Source of the DNA: Siphonodentalium dalli
Lineage: Eukaryota; Mollusca; Scaphopoda; Gadilida; Siphonodentaliidae
Assembly (NCBI GenBank): GCA_032622095.1
Contig: CP136067.1
Coordinates: 201,496,181 to 201,560,180 of the forward strand
DNA length: 64,000 nucleotides
Direction of reading: 5' to 3'
The position numbers and the translations under genes were made by a program. Within the stretch, counting starts at the first letter, position 1; each line of letters begins with the position of its first letter. The notes under the pieces were generated by a model. That model was not told the origin of the DNA. It saw only the letters and a program-made list of their open reading frames with translations, and made no database searches. Positions 43,242 through 53,255 of the stretch are shown one piece after another.

Positions 43242-44105
43242 ATGCGATGATATAGAAGGCGATGACACAGAGAAGGCGGGGACATAGGGAATATTTTCAA
43301 GTTATTGGGCTTATCAGATCGCCAGTATGCTACTGGTCACTACAACACCAAATATGTTATACTTTTTCCGTATAGATTTCTGGTCAGTGAAAACGAAACG
43401 AGGTCACTTTGGTGAATCGACGAAAATAGTGCAGCGTGACTAAGAGTTAGGCGCCTCGTGGCGTCACCACGAATATCTTTCGTAGACATTTGAAGCACAT
43501 TTCAGCTCTATCATACTAATTCATCTCCCATGTCGCATATTGACTTCTTGGCATGATCAATTTCGTAATAAAATGAAGTTTACAAAATTGTAGTATTTTC
43601 GGAAAATAGCTTTAAAAATGAGGTGGGCATTCATAGAAAAGGCATGAAAATATTTATTTTGGACCACATTTTCTTTGTGCACCAACCAGATCCTGAAACT
43701 AGAGGCATTTTCCTATAAGAAAATCATAGTGGCATAAATTCACTCAGTGGCGGACACCTATGTGTATTCCCAATCTCTACTATAAGGCGATGACATAGAG
43801 AAGGCGATGATACAGGGAAGGTGATGGTATAGAGAAAGCGATGATATAGAGAAAGCGATAAGACAGAGAAGGACAGGACATAGAGAAGGCAATGACATAT
43901 AGAAGGCGAGGACATACAGAATGCGACGACACAGAGAAGGCGAAGACACAGAGAAGGCGAGGACATAGAGAAGGCGAAGACACATAGAAGGCGATGGCAT
44001 ATAGAAGGCAAGGTCTTAGAGAAGGACATGACATAGAGAAGGCGAGGATATATACAAGGCGAGGATATAGACATGACATAGAGAAGGCGAGGATATAGAC
44101 AATGC
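43242..44105. repeat. 17-bp minisatellite, blocks 2 and 3
   Basis: Block 2 is 43242-43292, starting with the right copy of the 12-bp target duplication (43242-43253). Block 3 is 43783-44105. They are separated by about 490 bp of unrelated sequence (43293-43782), probably another insertion; no gene seen in it. Open minus-strand frames here are repeat artefacts. Confidence 0.9.
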
Positions 44106-44673
44106 AATACAAGGACACTAATTTAAGTCATACAGACAGTTGTCAGCTCTTTTACAAATTCCACAGAGACTGGCACCATTTCACTCTACCGGGAACAGGT
44201 ATACCAATGAGCGCTCATTGTTGGTGCATCCTGAGTTTCTTCCAGAGACGATGGGTCTTAAGTTCCATTGCATATGGAAACGGTATAAACTCTTTAGAAC
44301 ATTTTGCGAACTATTTTGTCATCTAAACCGGACTGGATAGCTACCCACGTTATATATAATTCGTTGACATACACGTAGGCCAGAGTCGTTATTTTGTGGG
44401 AGAATCTGGATTCAGAATCCTAAACCGATTACGGGGCGTGGCTAAATCGAGATTACACGGATTCTAGGTCAGATGGTGTTAAATAATATGAAGTATAAAC
44501 TTATAATATATTAGAAAAGTGGGGGGGGTTTGTTCCGAAAGTAGCCGAAATGAATAACCTATCTATCTGTAATGTGTGTATGACCTCCCCCCCCCCGCAT
44601 TACTAGGTATGATTTCAGGCACCAAGCTGGCAAGTGCCTTAAATAGAACTTCACATGGAAGACTAGAGCTTAC
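44106..44673. other. gene A intron 1 next to exon 1: no feature
   Basis: Contains a G-run (44521-44529) and a C-run (44587-44596) flanking about 60 bp. Two overlapping open frames at 44102-44340 look random. Confidence 0.55.
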
Positions 44674-44989
44674 CATCATCATCAACTTCTGCCCAGTATG
44701 CCACACTATCTTCCCCGTAAGTAATGTTCTGGATCGACGCATTCAACAGAAAATCATAGAAATAACAAGTTTTCTTTCTTTGATTGTGAATAAACGACAC
44801 GCAGCCATTTTTCAAACAGTTTCCTGCACATCGTTGGTCACTGGCCGCTCCTTTGTATAAAATGTATTTGAAAAATCCTGGTACATGAACACCATACAGC
44901 GCAGTGATTTGCTGAAATCTCCCTGAAAATGCTGTGCCAGCGTCAGCAAAGACCAGCAGTATGAGGCAGAATTTCCATTGCTGTTCCAT
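44674..44989 (-). CDS. lectin-like gene A, exon 1 (signal peptide and PAN/Apple-like module)
   Basis: ATG at 44987-44989; donor GTAAGC at 44668-44673 after one base of a split codon (phase 1). The 105 codons begin with a secretory leader (KFCLILLVFADAGTAFS) and then a PAN-like Cys module: CAGNCLKNGCVSFIHNQ...TCYFYD. Clearly paralogous to 16988-17291 (shared DAGxAxSGxFxQI, ALYG, PGF, NGCVSFIHN). The following exon in phase is 28964-29158, after a 15.5-kb intron that contains the LINE locus. Predicted secreted; cleavage is likely near GTA-FSG. Alternative: a stand-alone PAN protein, but the matched phases and paralogous exon order favour the three-exon PAN-CTLD model. Confidence 0.85.
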
Positions 44990-45722
44990 TGCTCGTTATA
45001 ATCGTTCCGCTCTATGTTAGTGAAGCAATGCACCTGTATGTAATCAACAACCTGTTTGTATTCACACTGAAATAATGATGTTGCTATTGCAGCATGTGTT
45101 TCAGAAGGTGTCCATGGAGAAATAAAAATCAGCTGGAATAATAGAAATATTTCGCCCGTTATATCTATATACATGTATATATGTTTGTATCTATACCGAA
45201 ATAATGATGTTGTTATTGCAGCATATAATACTGGATATATCATGAACCTGACCATACGCAACTAATGCAAGAAGGAAAATGTCAATGACTATATTATAAA
45301 CACGAGGAGGAAGCACAATGTGGCTGTGCTCTTTTCACACAGCCCGCCCGTAGATAAGTTTAGTGAACCCGTTCGATCGCGTTCGTGTACCTGAATTAGC
45401 CTCGCATTTTCCGGAATCACGATACAGCTATATCTGGGAACATAATTCCGGTGCCACTATTGTTCCCGCTTCAAGTTTAAAAAAAATCACAGGATACGGA
45501 TGTAAAACCAGGATGCGATCTAAAGTCACACATGGCACAAGTCGATATCGTCTCAAACTCTTTTGAGTGTTTCTAAAATACGACAGGGTCTTAAATCAAT
45601 GTATCGTCTTTGTAAATGCACTCTGATAAAGATTTTCTTCTTATTTTTATGCCAATGAACGTTGGATTCCGTCGACAGGTCAAGATTCGTTTCTCAGTTC
45701 TGAAGCCGCGTGGAATACAGCT
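44990..45722 (-). promoter_or_regulatory. upstream flank of gene A
   Basis: 45460-45650 is homologous to 17620-17790 upstream of gene B. 45055-45225 holds a ~130-bp direct repeat (TGTTTGTAT..., AATAATGATGTTG(C/T)TATTGCAGCAT at about 45072 and 45200). No certain core promoter. Confidence 0.5.
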
Positions 45723-45726
45723 TTAA

Positions 45727-46181
45727 AGGCCCACTTAATTTTCGAGTCGCCAATTATTTTTGTTTCATGGTGACTTGATGTACGGTTTTAATAACAATCT
45801 ATGCCATAAAACATGATTAAAATGCTATAATTAACCACTATTTGAAACATCTGTGTCTCAGAAGATGCCCACATATAAATACAAGACTTCTCCCCTCTGT
45901 CACCCAGAATGCAACAGAATTCAAACTTTTTCAATGGAAGGGGAAGAACTGTATCTTTAATATATAGAGCTATTCCCCCTGCATTGAAAATAATACTGAG
46001 TTTTACTTCATTCTTGATGACAAAACGCGTTGGCAACGCAACAAAAAAAAAACATGTCCACAGTTTATTACACAGGATAAGTTGATAAAACAATGTTTTG
46101 GAGCTTCCTCTTTCAAATGGTATATAATATGGCATATATTTTATATAATGTAATCTGGGGGTTCGAAAATTAAGTGGGCCT
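45727..46181. mobile_element. MITE family 2, copy 3 (455 bp, TTAA target duplication)
   Basis: TTAA at 45723-45726 and 46182-46185. Terminal inverted repeats AGGCCCACTTAATTTTCGA and its complement TCGAAAATTAAGTGGGCCT are near perfect. No coding capacity. This is the best-preserved copy; relics lie at 38592 and 40026. Confidence 0.92.
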
Positions 46182-46198
46182 TTAATGATCCACACAAC

Positions 46199-46448
46199 GA
46201 TCATCCGGTTCCCGGATTTCAATTACAATATAAAAGATTGCCCGATCGCCCGTTTAGAGCCACTGAATGCCCGTTGATGTAAGTAAGAGTGCAAGCGTGA
46301 GCGAGTGAAGGAGTGTATGCCTGAATGTATGTATCAGATGAATATTATCTATATTTTGTATCCAACATGTACAACCATTCATTTTGTATGTAATATCATC
46401 TGTTTCAATAAAAAATTATATAAAATAAAAATGATCATCCGGTTCCCG
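46199..46448 (+). mobile_element. 218-bp retroposon with 16-bp target-site duplication
   Basis: GATCATCCGGTTCCCG is perfectly repeated at 46199-46214 and 46433-46448. The insert (46215-46432) ends TTTCAATAAAAAATTATATAAAATAAAAAT, with polyadenylation signals and an A-rich tail at the right. This is the signature of LINE-machinery retroposition of a 5'-truncated element or SINE. Source family not recognised; no tRNA-like head seen. Confidence 0.8.
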
Positions 46449-46505
46449 AGTTCACACAGAGATATCGATTAACATTATAGGTCATTCTGTCTGAACAAGA
46501 GGAAA

Positions 46506-46568
46506 ACGCCATATGTATGCTGTTAGAACCCTACGAAGTTCGTAGGGTTCTAACAGCACATATGGCGT
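46506..46568. repeat. 29-bp arm hairpin
   Basis: Left arm 46506-46535 and right arm 46541-46568 (ACGCCATATGT ... GCTGTTAGAACCCTACG) pair fully except for one 2-nt bulge; 5-nt loop AAGTT. Confidence 0.9.
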
Positions 46569-47690
46569 ATTTTGTTTTGTTTTGGAACTAGGACATGTTT
46601 AAAACTGCTACAATAGCTATCTATCTGGGCTTCAAAAACCTGGAATAAAAACTTTGCAAGAGGATATAAAAACACATTTCAGCATTTTAATAACCCACCC
46701 GTCCGGCATACCTGCCTACCAATGGCAATGACCAGTTTTATGCATAGTATATAACACCTGTGTATCGATAGTTCGTGTATTTATTTACATACATGTTTAT
46801 TATATGCTAAGCTATCAGATAAAAACCGTTATTCGTCTAGTGAGATATCGCTATCTCACTCGTATCCATTTTTTAATATCATCACTCATGAGATAATTCC
46901 CATATTCAACCAAAAAGTATAGATAACCTCTATATATCCCTTTACTCATTCCAAAATACTCACCCCTGATAAAGTTGTCCTGCTAATTTGATATGACGCT
47001 TGTGGGTCCTGTTCAATTTATATGATTCTGGTAGGTCAAACTGATAATGTTAAGAGAATTAACCGTTATAAGTTGTACAATTATCATGTTCACGGTTTTT
47101 TGGCTACTATCAACGAATGGAGTAAAGCTATTTTGTTTATTAAACGATCAAAACATACCGTGTATATTGTTAAATGTTTTAATAATGACACTTTTTGTTG
47201 TTGTAAACCGGTTATGAACGAAATGGCTATTCCGCACAGATATTAGCGTTCCAGTGCTATGCGTCTTTCGATAAATCAATTACAGTTGTATTTAATTTAA
47301 TTTAAAAACATTGTTTCTTCTCAAACTATGTCATCTAACACTGAGGTGTGGATACATTTCCTTTAAACAGTCTTGGCTCATTTGAACCTCCAAATTAATA
47401 CCCTAATCAATATATATCCTGAATAGAGTTATCACCCCTGGTCAATATATATCCTGAATAGAGTTATCACCCCTGGTCAAGTCACTCAAGTGGTCCTGAA
47501 TAGAGGTTTCAGCCCTGGTCAAGTTGTCCAGCTATTTTGCTATGCTGCTAGTGTGTTCTGCTTAATTGCTATTATACGGGGGGGGGGCAAATTGATGTTT
47601 TTAACATAATGTACGGTTGTACCGTTAGATGTTCTCAAGTTGTCATTTTCACGGTCTTTGGCTCATCTGAACGAATGTAGGAAATGCCAA
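46569..47690. other. noncoding interval with small repeats
   Basis: A 9-bp hairpin AGTGAGATA-TCGC-TATCTCACT lies at 46839-46860. A ~55-bp unit TCAATATATATCCTGAATAGAGTTATCACCCCTGG repeats at about 47407-47530. About 47040-47110 and 47610-47680 are diverged copies of one sequence. No gene recognised. Confidence 0.55.
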
Positions 47691-47696
47691 CATATA

Positions 47697-47967
47697 AAAC
47701 ATTAATTATTATTTATAAAACATTAATTATTATTTATAGAACATTAATTATTATACATGAAACATTAATTATTATTTATAAATTATTATTTATAAAATAT
47801 TAACTATTATATATAAAACATTAATTATTATTTATAAACCATTAATCATTATTTATAAAACATTAATTATTATTTATAAACCATTAATCATTATTTATAA
47901 AACATTAATTATTATTTATAAACCATTAATCATTATTTATAAAACATTAATTATTATTTATATAACA
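47697..47967. repeat. 21-bp AT-rich minisatellite
   Basis: Units of ATTAATTATTATTTATAAAAC and the variant ATTAATCATTATTTATAAAC, about 13 copies; the two variants alternate in the last third. Confidence 0.93.
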
Positions 47968-48145
47968 TTCAGAACATATATGTATTGTAAAAACATTTAA
48001 TCATGGCCAGTCAGATGAATAACTATTATGATTATGACCGGTTTGCAGCAATCAAAAGTGTCATTATTAAAATATGTTTGATTGTTTCATAAACATGATG
48101 GTTTCCCCCAATTCGTTCTGATTAGCTAAAGGCACCAACATTATA

Positions 48146-48263
48146 CAGTTGTCGCCCGTTGTCGAGGGAGACATTGAGATTTGTCACCCGCTCGAGAACG
48201 GAATGTTCCGTTCTCGAGCGGGTGACAAATCTCAATGTCTCCCGAGAAGAAGGGCAACAACTG
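48146..48263. repeat. large palindrome with perfect 38-bp core arms
   Basis: Arms 48166-48203 and 48206-48243 are exact reverse complements (starting GGGAGACATTGAGATTTGTC) around a 2-nt centre TG. Imperfect pairing continues outward to CAGTTGT at 48146 and ACAACTG ending at 48263. Confidence 0.95.
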
Positions 48264-49250
48264 TTTTGTTATCCGATTATACCACAGAAAATATCTGCCA
48301 TCCACACGCACGATGTGCACTGAGTCACGAGTGCTTTCTTTCCCGATTATGTATATTTTCAGTAACTACTTATCATCCCATAGGATTTCTGTTCCATAAA
48401 CGATAGTCAAGCTGTTAAGCGTTTGATAATCCGCGTTTATTTACGATCATTTTGGTGGTCAAATCGTCAATATCGGTCCATGCAATGTAAACCAATAAGC
48501 CATATAGGTATGTTCTCGTCTTCTGCAATGTGGCATATTCAATGTCGTCTTGTGCGCGAAATTTACTCGCGATGTTCATTTCATAACGGTCTTCCCCGAA
48601 AGTTATTGGGAAGTTGTCAATTTCATTAATGTACATTCATATGTGTCAGTGCTCATGGCGATACTCGCATAAAATACTTCTATGATCACATTGCAGAGGA
48701 TAAGCGTACAGTACCATTCATTCGCGACAAACGTATACATTACGTTGTCTACCAGCGAACATTTATAACCAACCAACCTCAAGGGATCCTCTCTTTCAAT
48801 CTTGCATCATAATGTCGACATGAACAAATTGAATCACCGAGATGTTTCGATGTAAAAAGTTAATAATAACGCTAGTCCTATAAAAAGTATCAACTTAAAA
48901 GTTCGAATATTAGTGTTCACTAAATATATGCAAATTAGCAAACACCATAACTGGTATGTTTTGCGAATCCGTGGGGTATATAAGATCTATTTTAGTACGT
49001 CGTATTGATGTTAAATAGATGAGTTACTGCAGTGTGCGTTTGGAGATACTCTTGCAATATAATATCAGGCGGGCGACAAAAACAATGTCTCCCGGGTCAG
49101 CGGGTGACAGTGTGATTTGTCGCCCGGCGCGTGACAACATATGGGCCAATCAGAAGGGAGGAGATAACAACAACTTTTATCTGTGAATACAACAACAACC
49201 GCTTCTATGCTGTACAAAAGGACATATTCTCTTTCTGGTTTGGTAAGTTC
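48264..49250. other. noncoding interval; relic of the same palindrome family
   Basis: 49068-49130 (GGGCGACAAAAACAATGTCTCCCGGGT...GCGGGTGACAGTG...TTTGTCGCCCG) is a rearranged copy of the 48146-48263 sequence. Otherwise nothing recognised. Confidence 0.6.
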
Positions 49251-49257
49251 TACGGTG

Positions 49258-49462
49258 TTGCTATTCGTCCGTCCGGCCAGCCAGACGGATGGCTCTGTTG
49301 CTGAATAGCCTAGAAAACATTTGTAGCTATTCGTCCGTCCGTCCGTCCGGCCAGCCAGACGGCTCTGTTGCTGAATAGCCTAGAAAACATTTGTAGCTAT
49401 TCGTCCGTCCGTCCGGCCAGCCAGACGGCTCTGTTGCTGAATAGCCTAGAAAACATTTGTAA
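49258..49462. repeat. about 70-bp tandem repeat, three copies
   Basis: TAGCTATTCGTCCGTCCGTCC GGCCAGCCAGACGG CTCTGTTGCTGAATAGCC TAGAAAACATTTG units, length variation coming from the number of GTCC blocks. Confidence 0.9.
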
Positions 49463-49584
49463 TTATTCGTGGGGCCGATGTTTTGGGGATGTTTGACAAT
49501 TGTAAATAATTAGAATCACAAATGAATCACGCCCTGTGTAACTTCTGCAATATGCACCTGACTGGTGGAGCAAATAGCATCATG

Positions 49585-50725
49585 TATATACATGTACCAT
49601 ATATCAATCCAGCCAGGTATATATACCTGTACCATATATCAATCCAGCCAGGTATATACCTGTACCATATATCAATCCAGCCAGGTATATACATGTACCA
49701 TATATCAATCCAGCCAGGTATATACATGTACCATATATCAATCCAGCCAGGTATATACATGTACCATATATCAATCCAGCCAGGTATATACATGTACCAT
49801 ATATCAATCCAGCCAATAAATAGCATCATGTATATACATGTACCATATATCAATCCAGCCAATAAATAGCATCATGTATATACATGTACCATATATCAAT
49901 CCAGCCAATAAATAGCATCATGTATATACATGTACCATAAATTATATCAATCCAGCCAATAAATAGCACCGGTATATACATGTACCATATATCAATCCAG
50001 CCAATAAATAGCACCCGGTATGTACGTGTACCATATATCAATCCAGCCAATAAATAGCATCCGGTATATACATGTACCATATATCAATCCAGCCAATAAA
50101 TAGCATCATGTATATACACCCATAAATTATATCAATCCAGCCAATAAATAGCACCGGTATATACATGTACCATATATCAATCCAGCCAATAAATAGCACC
50201 CGGTATATACATGTACCATATATCAATCCAGCCAATAAATAGCATCCGGTATATACATGTACCATATATCAATCCAGCCAATAAATAGCATCATGTATAT
50301 ACATGTACCATGTATCAATCCAGCCAATAAATAGCACCGGTATATACATGTACCATATATCAATCCAGCCAATAAATAGCACCGGTATATACATGTACCA
50401 TATATCAATCCAGCCAATAAATAGCACCCGGTATATACATGTACCATATATCAATCCAGCCAATAAATAGCATCCGGTATATACATGTACCATATATCAA
50501 TCCAGCCAATAAATAGCATCATGTATATACATGTACCATAAATTATATCAATCCAGCCAATAAATAGCACTGGTATATACATGTACCATATATCAATCCA
50601 ACCAATAAATAGCACCCGGTATATACATGTACCTTATATCAATCCAGCCAATAAATAGCATCAGGTATATATACATGTACCATATATCAATCCAGCCAAT
50701 AAATAGCATCAGGTATATACATTTA
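49585..50725. repeat. minisatellite of 33-bp then ~46-bp units
   Basis: The core GTACCATATATCAATCCAGCCA is repeated about 27 times. The first seven units have a 33-bp period (CAGGTATATACATGTACC linker); from about 49815 the linker gains AATAAATAGCA(T/C)C and the period becomes about 44-46 bp. A stray core copy is at 51367-51395. Open frames on both strands (WIDIWYMYIPG type) result from the 33-bp periodicity. Confidence 0.95.
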
Positions 50726-50739
50726 GTATATGACTACCA

Positions 50740-51205
50740 CTAATCCCTTACAAATACCACTATTGTTTGGCGATAAATTCCGAACAGTCGGAAAACGCTT
50801 GTCTGGTCGTGAGCCATATCGGTATTCTATTAATTCCGTATCAGTATCCTTTGAATTCCGTATCAGTATCCCGTGAAATTAGGTCACCGGAAGTTGGGAA
50901 CTATTTATCAGGTCTGTTCGTTTGAAGCGTAAACGGATCTGTTCTATCGGTTTTGTTCGAAAATTAAGCTTTTAAGACTTATTACGAAAGATATGTTTTG
51001 TATTATTACGCGTTTGTGCGAATCATCCCCAAATTCAAAAAATAATAGTTCCTCGACCTTGGCCTTAAATTGGGAGTTTCGGGTGATGACTGGGAATGTT
51101 CAATGGAGTACTTTTGCCCGGGTGATGACATGGGATGGTGTAACGAAGTAGTTTTGCCCTTTGTGACATGGGATGAACCAAACATGTGTCAAATAATAAA
51201 CGCTT
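50740..51205. other. noncoding interval with short direct repeats
   Basis: AATTCCGTATCAGTATCC occurs twice (about 50833 and 50854), and GGGTGATGAC(A/T)(T)GGGA-type blocks recur at 51082-51180. Confidence 0.5.
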
Positions 51206-51366
51206 TATCGGTACAGTGAAGTGATATTGGCTGCAGTTCCACGTCTCGTTGACGATGTCAGATCGCCGCATCAAACTCGCTGCCTGCGGCAGCTCGTTTG
51301 ATACGGCGATCTGAGATCGTCAACTCGGCGTGATACTGCAGCCCATATCACTTCACTGTACCGATA
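51206..51366. repeat. 161-bp inverted repeat with about 78-bp arms
   Basis: Outer TATCGGTACAGTGAAGTGATAT pairs with ATATCACTTCACTGTACCGATA; the centre is GCTGCC-TGC-GGCAGC at about 51279-51293. Internal mismatches are few. Confidence 0.92.
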
Positions 51367-52240
51367 ATGTGTATGTACCATATATCAATCCAGCCAATAC
51401 ATATATTTGTTCATGTACTATCCATTGAGCATGACATATAGCAATAAATGGCTCAACCACTGGGCTAATCACCCGGCTTGTCCGACAAATAGCTCCTGTA
51501 CTTTTCACCCAGACGGCCAACTAGCAATCACTTGCTAATATGGGCTATTCGTTCCTGTGCTATTCACCCGGTCAAATAGTTCCTCGACTATTCAGTCGGA
51601 CAAATAGCAACACGTGTCTGCTGAGCTAGTCACCGTCAACTGGACAAATTGCAACAGTGGCTTCTGGGTTATTCCGCCTGACAAATACAATGTACTTGTA
51701 GCAAAAAGTGGCTTCGTCCGTCCAGTCAGCCGGGCGAATAAATACAAATGGTTTATACATGTATGCTATTTGTCCGTCCAGTCAGCCAGACTGACAAATG
51801 GTTTCTATGTATTCGTCCGCCCAGTCGGGTTGCGCGTTTGCGATACCCATTCGACGGGTACGGGTACCGATAAATCGGTGAAATTCGTCACGCTCACTTG
51901 CGTACTTTCAATGCAGCGCATACAGCGATAGGGATTTGGAACGGGTAGATGTATCTCATTGACCGGTAATCTTTCACTAAAGTTTTCTCACTCAAAAGTA
52001 CATGAATTCTATGAAATAGAAGTCAGCTAAGCATTACTCTATTTATTGCAAGATTTCATGGGCAAATCTCATTGATAAATCTGTCATTTAAGCCAAGTTT
52101 TATGTTCAAAGTATCGAGGCGGCTTCTAGCACTTAGATAACTACGGAACGCCAATTTGTTCACTAACAACTGTCTTCACTCCAGTAATGACATGTCCAAA
52201 AAACGACAGAAATGACGCTGTCAGGGAATTGAAAGAGAAG
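51367..52240. other. noncoding interval with degenerate short repeats
   Basis: 51420-51860 has scattered GGACAAATAGCA / GTCCGTCCAGTCAGCC motifs related to the 49258 array. GGTACGGGTACCGATAAATCGGTG near 51857 resembles the inverted repeat at 55957. Confidence 0.5.
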
Positions 52241-52242
52241 AT

Positions 52243-53255
52243 GTGGAAAATCTCGTCAAACGCTCAAAAGCGATTTTATGGCCATGTAAACGCTGCAAAA
52301 ATACAAAAACACAAGAAAAGAAACATAATCTAGCCTCAACGGACTTAACACACGAGACAGAAACACAAGGAGAAAATAACCAAGTACAACAAAAGACACA
52401 TGGATGTAAAGACACACATAGCACGATGAAAGCAGTAGAAAAACGAATGGAGCGCATGGAAGTATTATTAGAAAAATTAGTCCTTAGTCTTGAACAATAT
52501 GACTTGCGTTTTGAACGATTTGAGAAGAAACAACAGACCAGAATGGAAACGCACACAACAGAAATACGCAGTATTATGTTGAAAATGGAAACCAGGATAT
52601 TCAAAGTAGAAAAGCGGTTATCAAATCATGAAGACAGACAAGCTATCGAGAGAGGTGAGTTTCAAACAAAACTTGACGCCTTGAAAAGAAAAACGGACAA
52701 TCAAATCAAGGAATGTCAGAAACACAATCGTTTGAACTACAGAAAACTGAGATAAAGCAATTACAAGAAAGGTTAGAAATGATCATAAACGAGACATTGA
52801 AAAGTGTTAGAAAAAAACAAAAACATCGTAGAAAACAGAAACAACAACATCATAGTAGCAAACATACCCGAGGGAACAACAGAAGAAGCAGATCTGACTC
52901 AAATATAAAAAAAAACAGTAATAAAAATGACAAAATGTGAGGCGACTGAATTACTGTAATACCAGCGGATTGGTCACACTGCAAAACTGAAAACAAACAT
53001 CGACCAGTGAAATTGTTATTAAATTCTAAACATGCACGAGGCCAAATGATAAAAGAAGCGATGTTATTCAATAAAAAAGAAACCGGAGTAAACTTCTCAG
53101 TAAAGGGACAACTAAAAATATATTTCAATCGAGAGTATTCGAGAAAGGAAATAGAAGAACTTTATAAACTCAGAGTTGAACTAAAGAAAAAGAGAGAAAA
53201 TGAACCAACAAAAAGATTTTTTATCCAAGACATGGACATTGTCGAATGTCGATGA
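52243..53255 (+). pseudogene. decayed L1/Tx1-type LINE ORF1 fragment
   Basis: A Lys/Glu-rich plus-strand frame with coiled-coil heptads (KAVEKRMERMEVLLEKLVLS, 52430-52490; KMETRIFKVEKRL) runs to about 52755. Frameshifts follow. A second frame reads NNNIIVANIPEGTTEEADLTQI (52838-52903; compare the NIIxxGxPE motif of ORF1p RRM domains) into a stop, then VKLLLNSKHARGQMIKEAML, FSVKGQLKIYFNREYSRKEIEEL and RFFIQDMDIVE to 53252. The order coiled coil, RRM-like, basic C-terminal domain is that of LINE ORF1. No ORF2 follows. It is not homologous at sequence level to the ORF1 at 41585-43018, so a second LINE lineage is present. Confidence 0.75.

Noticed and set aside
43724-44118. Three overlapping minus-strand open frames
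   Set aside because: Same 17-bp minisatellite, all frames open.
49522-50493. Open frames on both strands with 11-residue repeats
   Set aside because: Product of the 33-bp unit; present in several frames and both strands.
52221-52604. 127-codon minus-strand frame with Cys-rich hydrophobic sequence
   Set aside because: It is the antisense of the Lys/Glu-rich ORF1 relic on the plus strand.
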